A stretch of DNA of 64,000 nt. Source: Steroidobacter gossypii (GTDB lineage Bacteria; Pseudomonadota; Gammaproteobacteria; Steroidobacterales; Steroidobacteraceae). The first letter of the stretch is position 1. Every line of letters begins with the position of its first letter. The stretch covers positions 1,647,620 through 1,711,619 of the forward strand of contig NZ_JAEVLS010000001.1 of NCBI RefSeq assembly GCF_016801985.1, written 5' to 3'. Below the pieces are notes generated by a model. That model worked only from the letters and a program-made list of their open reading frames with translations, was not told where the DNA came from and did not search any database. The translations under genes and the position numbers were made by a program. Positions 63,963-64,000 of the stretch are shown here, in pieces.

Positions 63963-64000
63963 ATGAACAAGATTACCGTAGTGGGGATCGATCTAGGCAA
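63963..64000 (+). CDS. IS110-family transposase, N-terminal fragment cut by window edge
   Basis: ATG 63963 opens a frame encoding MNKITVVGIDLG up to the window end. The sequence (K)ITxVGIDL(A/G)K is the conserved N-terminus of IS110/IS1111 transposases, where the Asp is the first catalytic residue of the RuvC-like DEDD domain. GGAGC precedes the start. Only 12 complete codons are visible, so the assignment rests on this short but characteristic signature and the noncoding upstream stretch. The element lies upstream of the imelysin operon. Confidence 0.7.
   Translation, partial: MNKITVVGIDLG

Overview
The window reads as chromosomal DNA of a high-GC gammaproteobacterium. Gene content (AmmeMemoRadiSam trio, Entner-Doudoroff cluster, beta-ketoadipate-type thiolase, Fur-type imelysin operon, many TPR/FHA/vWA proteins) suggests a Steroidobacter/Nevskiales-like lineage; that placement is inference only. 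Genes are dense, start codons are often GTG or TTG, and no rRNA, tRNA, CRISPR array or prophage is visible. The only mobile element is the first codons of an IS110-type transposase at the right edge.

Region 1 (2-10125) is the most unusual. Co-directional, often overlapping genes encode a TPR/PEGA protein (5' end outside the window), an FHA-TM-5xPEGA-SUMF1 protein, a small exported protein, a MotA/TolQ/ExbB-type channel, an Hsp70/actin-like protein with a C-terminal FHA domain, two vWA proteins, and a lipoprotein. A convergent gene encodes a TPR protein with a TonB-like C-terminus. Both vWA proteins start with a MotB/ExbD-like membrane helix carrying an Asp, so the set looks like an ion-driven stator complex whose B subunits carry vWA domains instead of peptidoglycan-binding domains.

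Region 2 (10224-23539) holds a cfa/DUF1295/DUF1475-like lipid operon, a chemoreceptor, trehalose synthase fused to a kinase-like domain with substituted catalytic residues, AmmeMemoRadiSam A and B divergent from the radical SAM enzyme, an outer-membrane barrel with a clear terminator, PBP4 and a DUF502 protein. Region 3 (23682-33898) has a glycosyltransferase with a roughly 700-residue repetitive tail, then a full upper Entner-Doudoroff pathway (eda-edd divergent from zwf-pgl-glk) and a NasT-like ANTAR regulator behind an excellent sigma-54 promoter match.

Region 4 (33963-49805) has Kup, an ECF sigma/anti-sigma pair, a DUF6249-like protein, an ABC ATPase with a permease-M1 peptidase fusion, pirin, a VOC protein, a Cys-rich protein, a GcvA-type regulator divergent from three tiny genes, a MocR regulator divergent from a DMT exporter, and a second DMT exporter. 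Region 5 (49879-64000) has a PcaF-like thiolase, an exported Cys-rich protein with mirror-symmetric cysteine spacing, an octaheme cytochrome-TPR protein, cardiolipin synthase, a two-component system divergent from an AraC regulator, an outer-membrane protein, the imelysin/diheme oxidase/DUF1513 operon with a Fur-like site, and the IS110 start. Palindromic REP-like hairpins with a CATCC(A/T)TG core occur in two intergenic regions.
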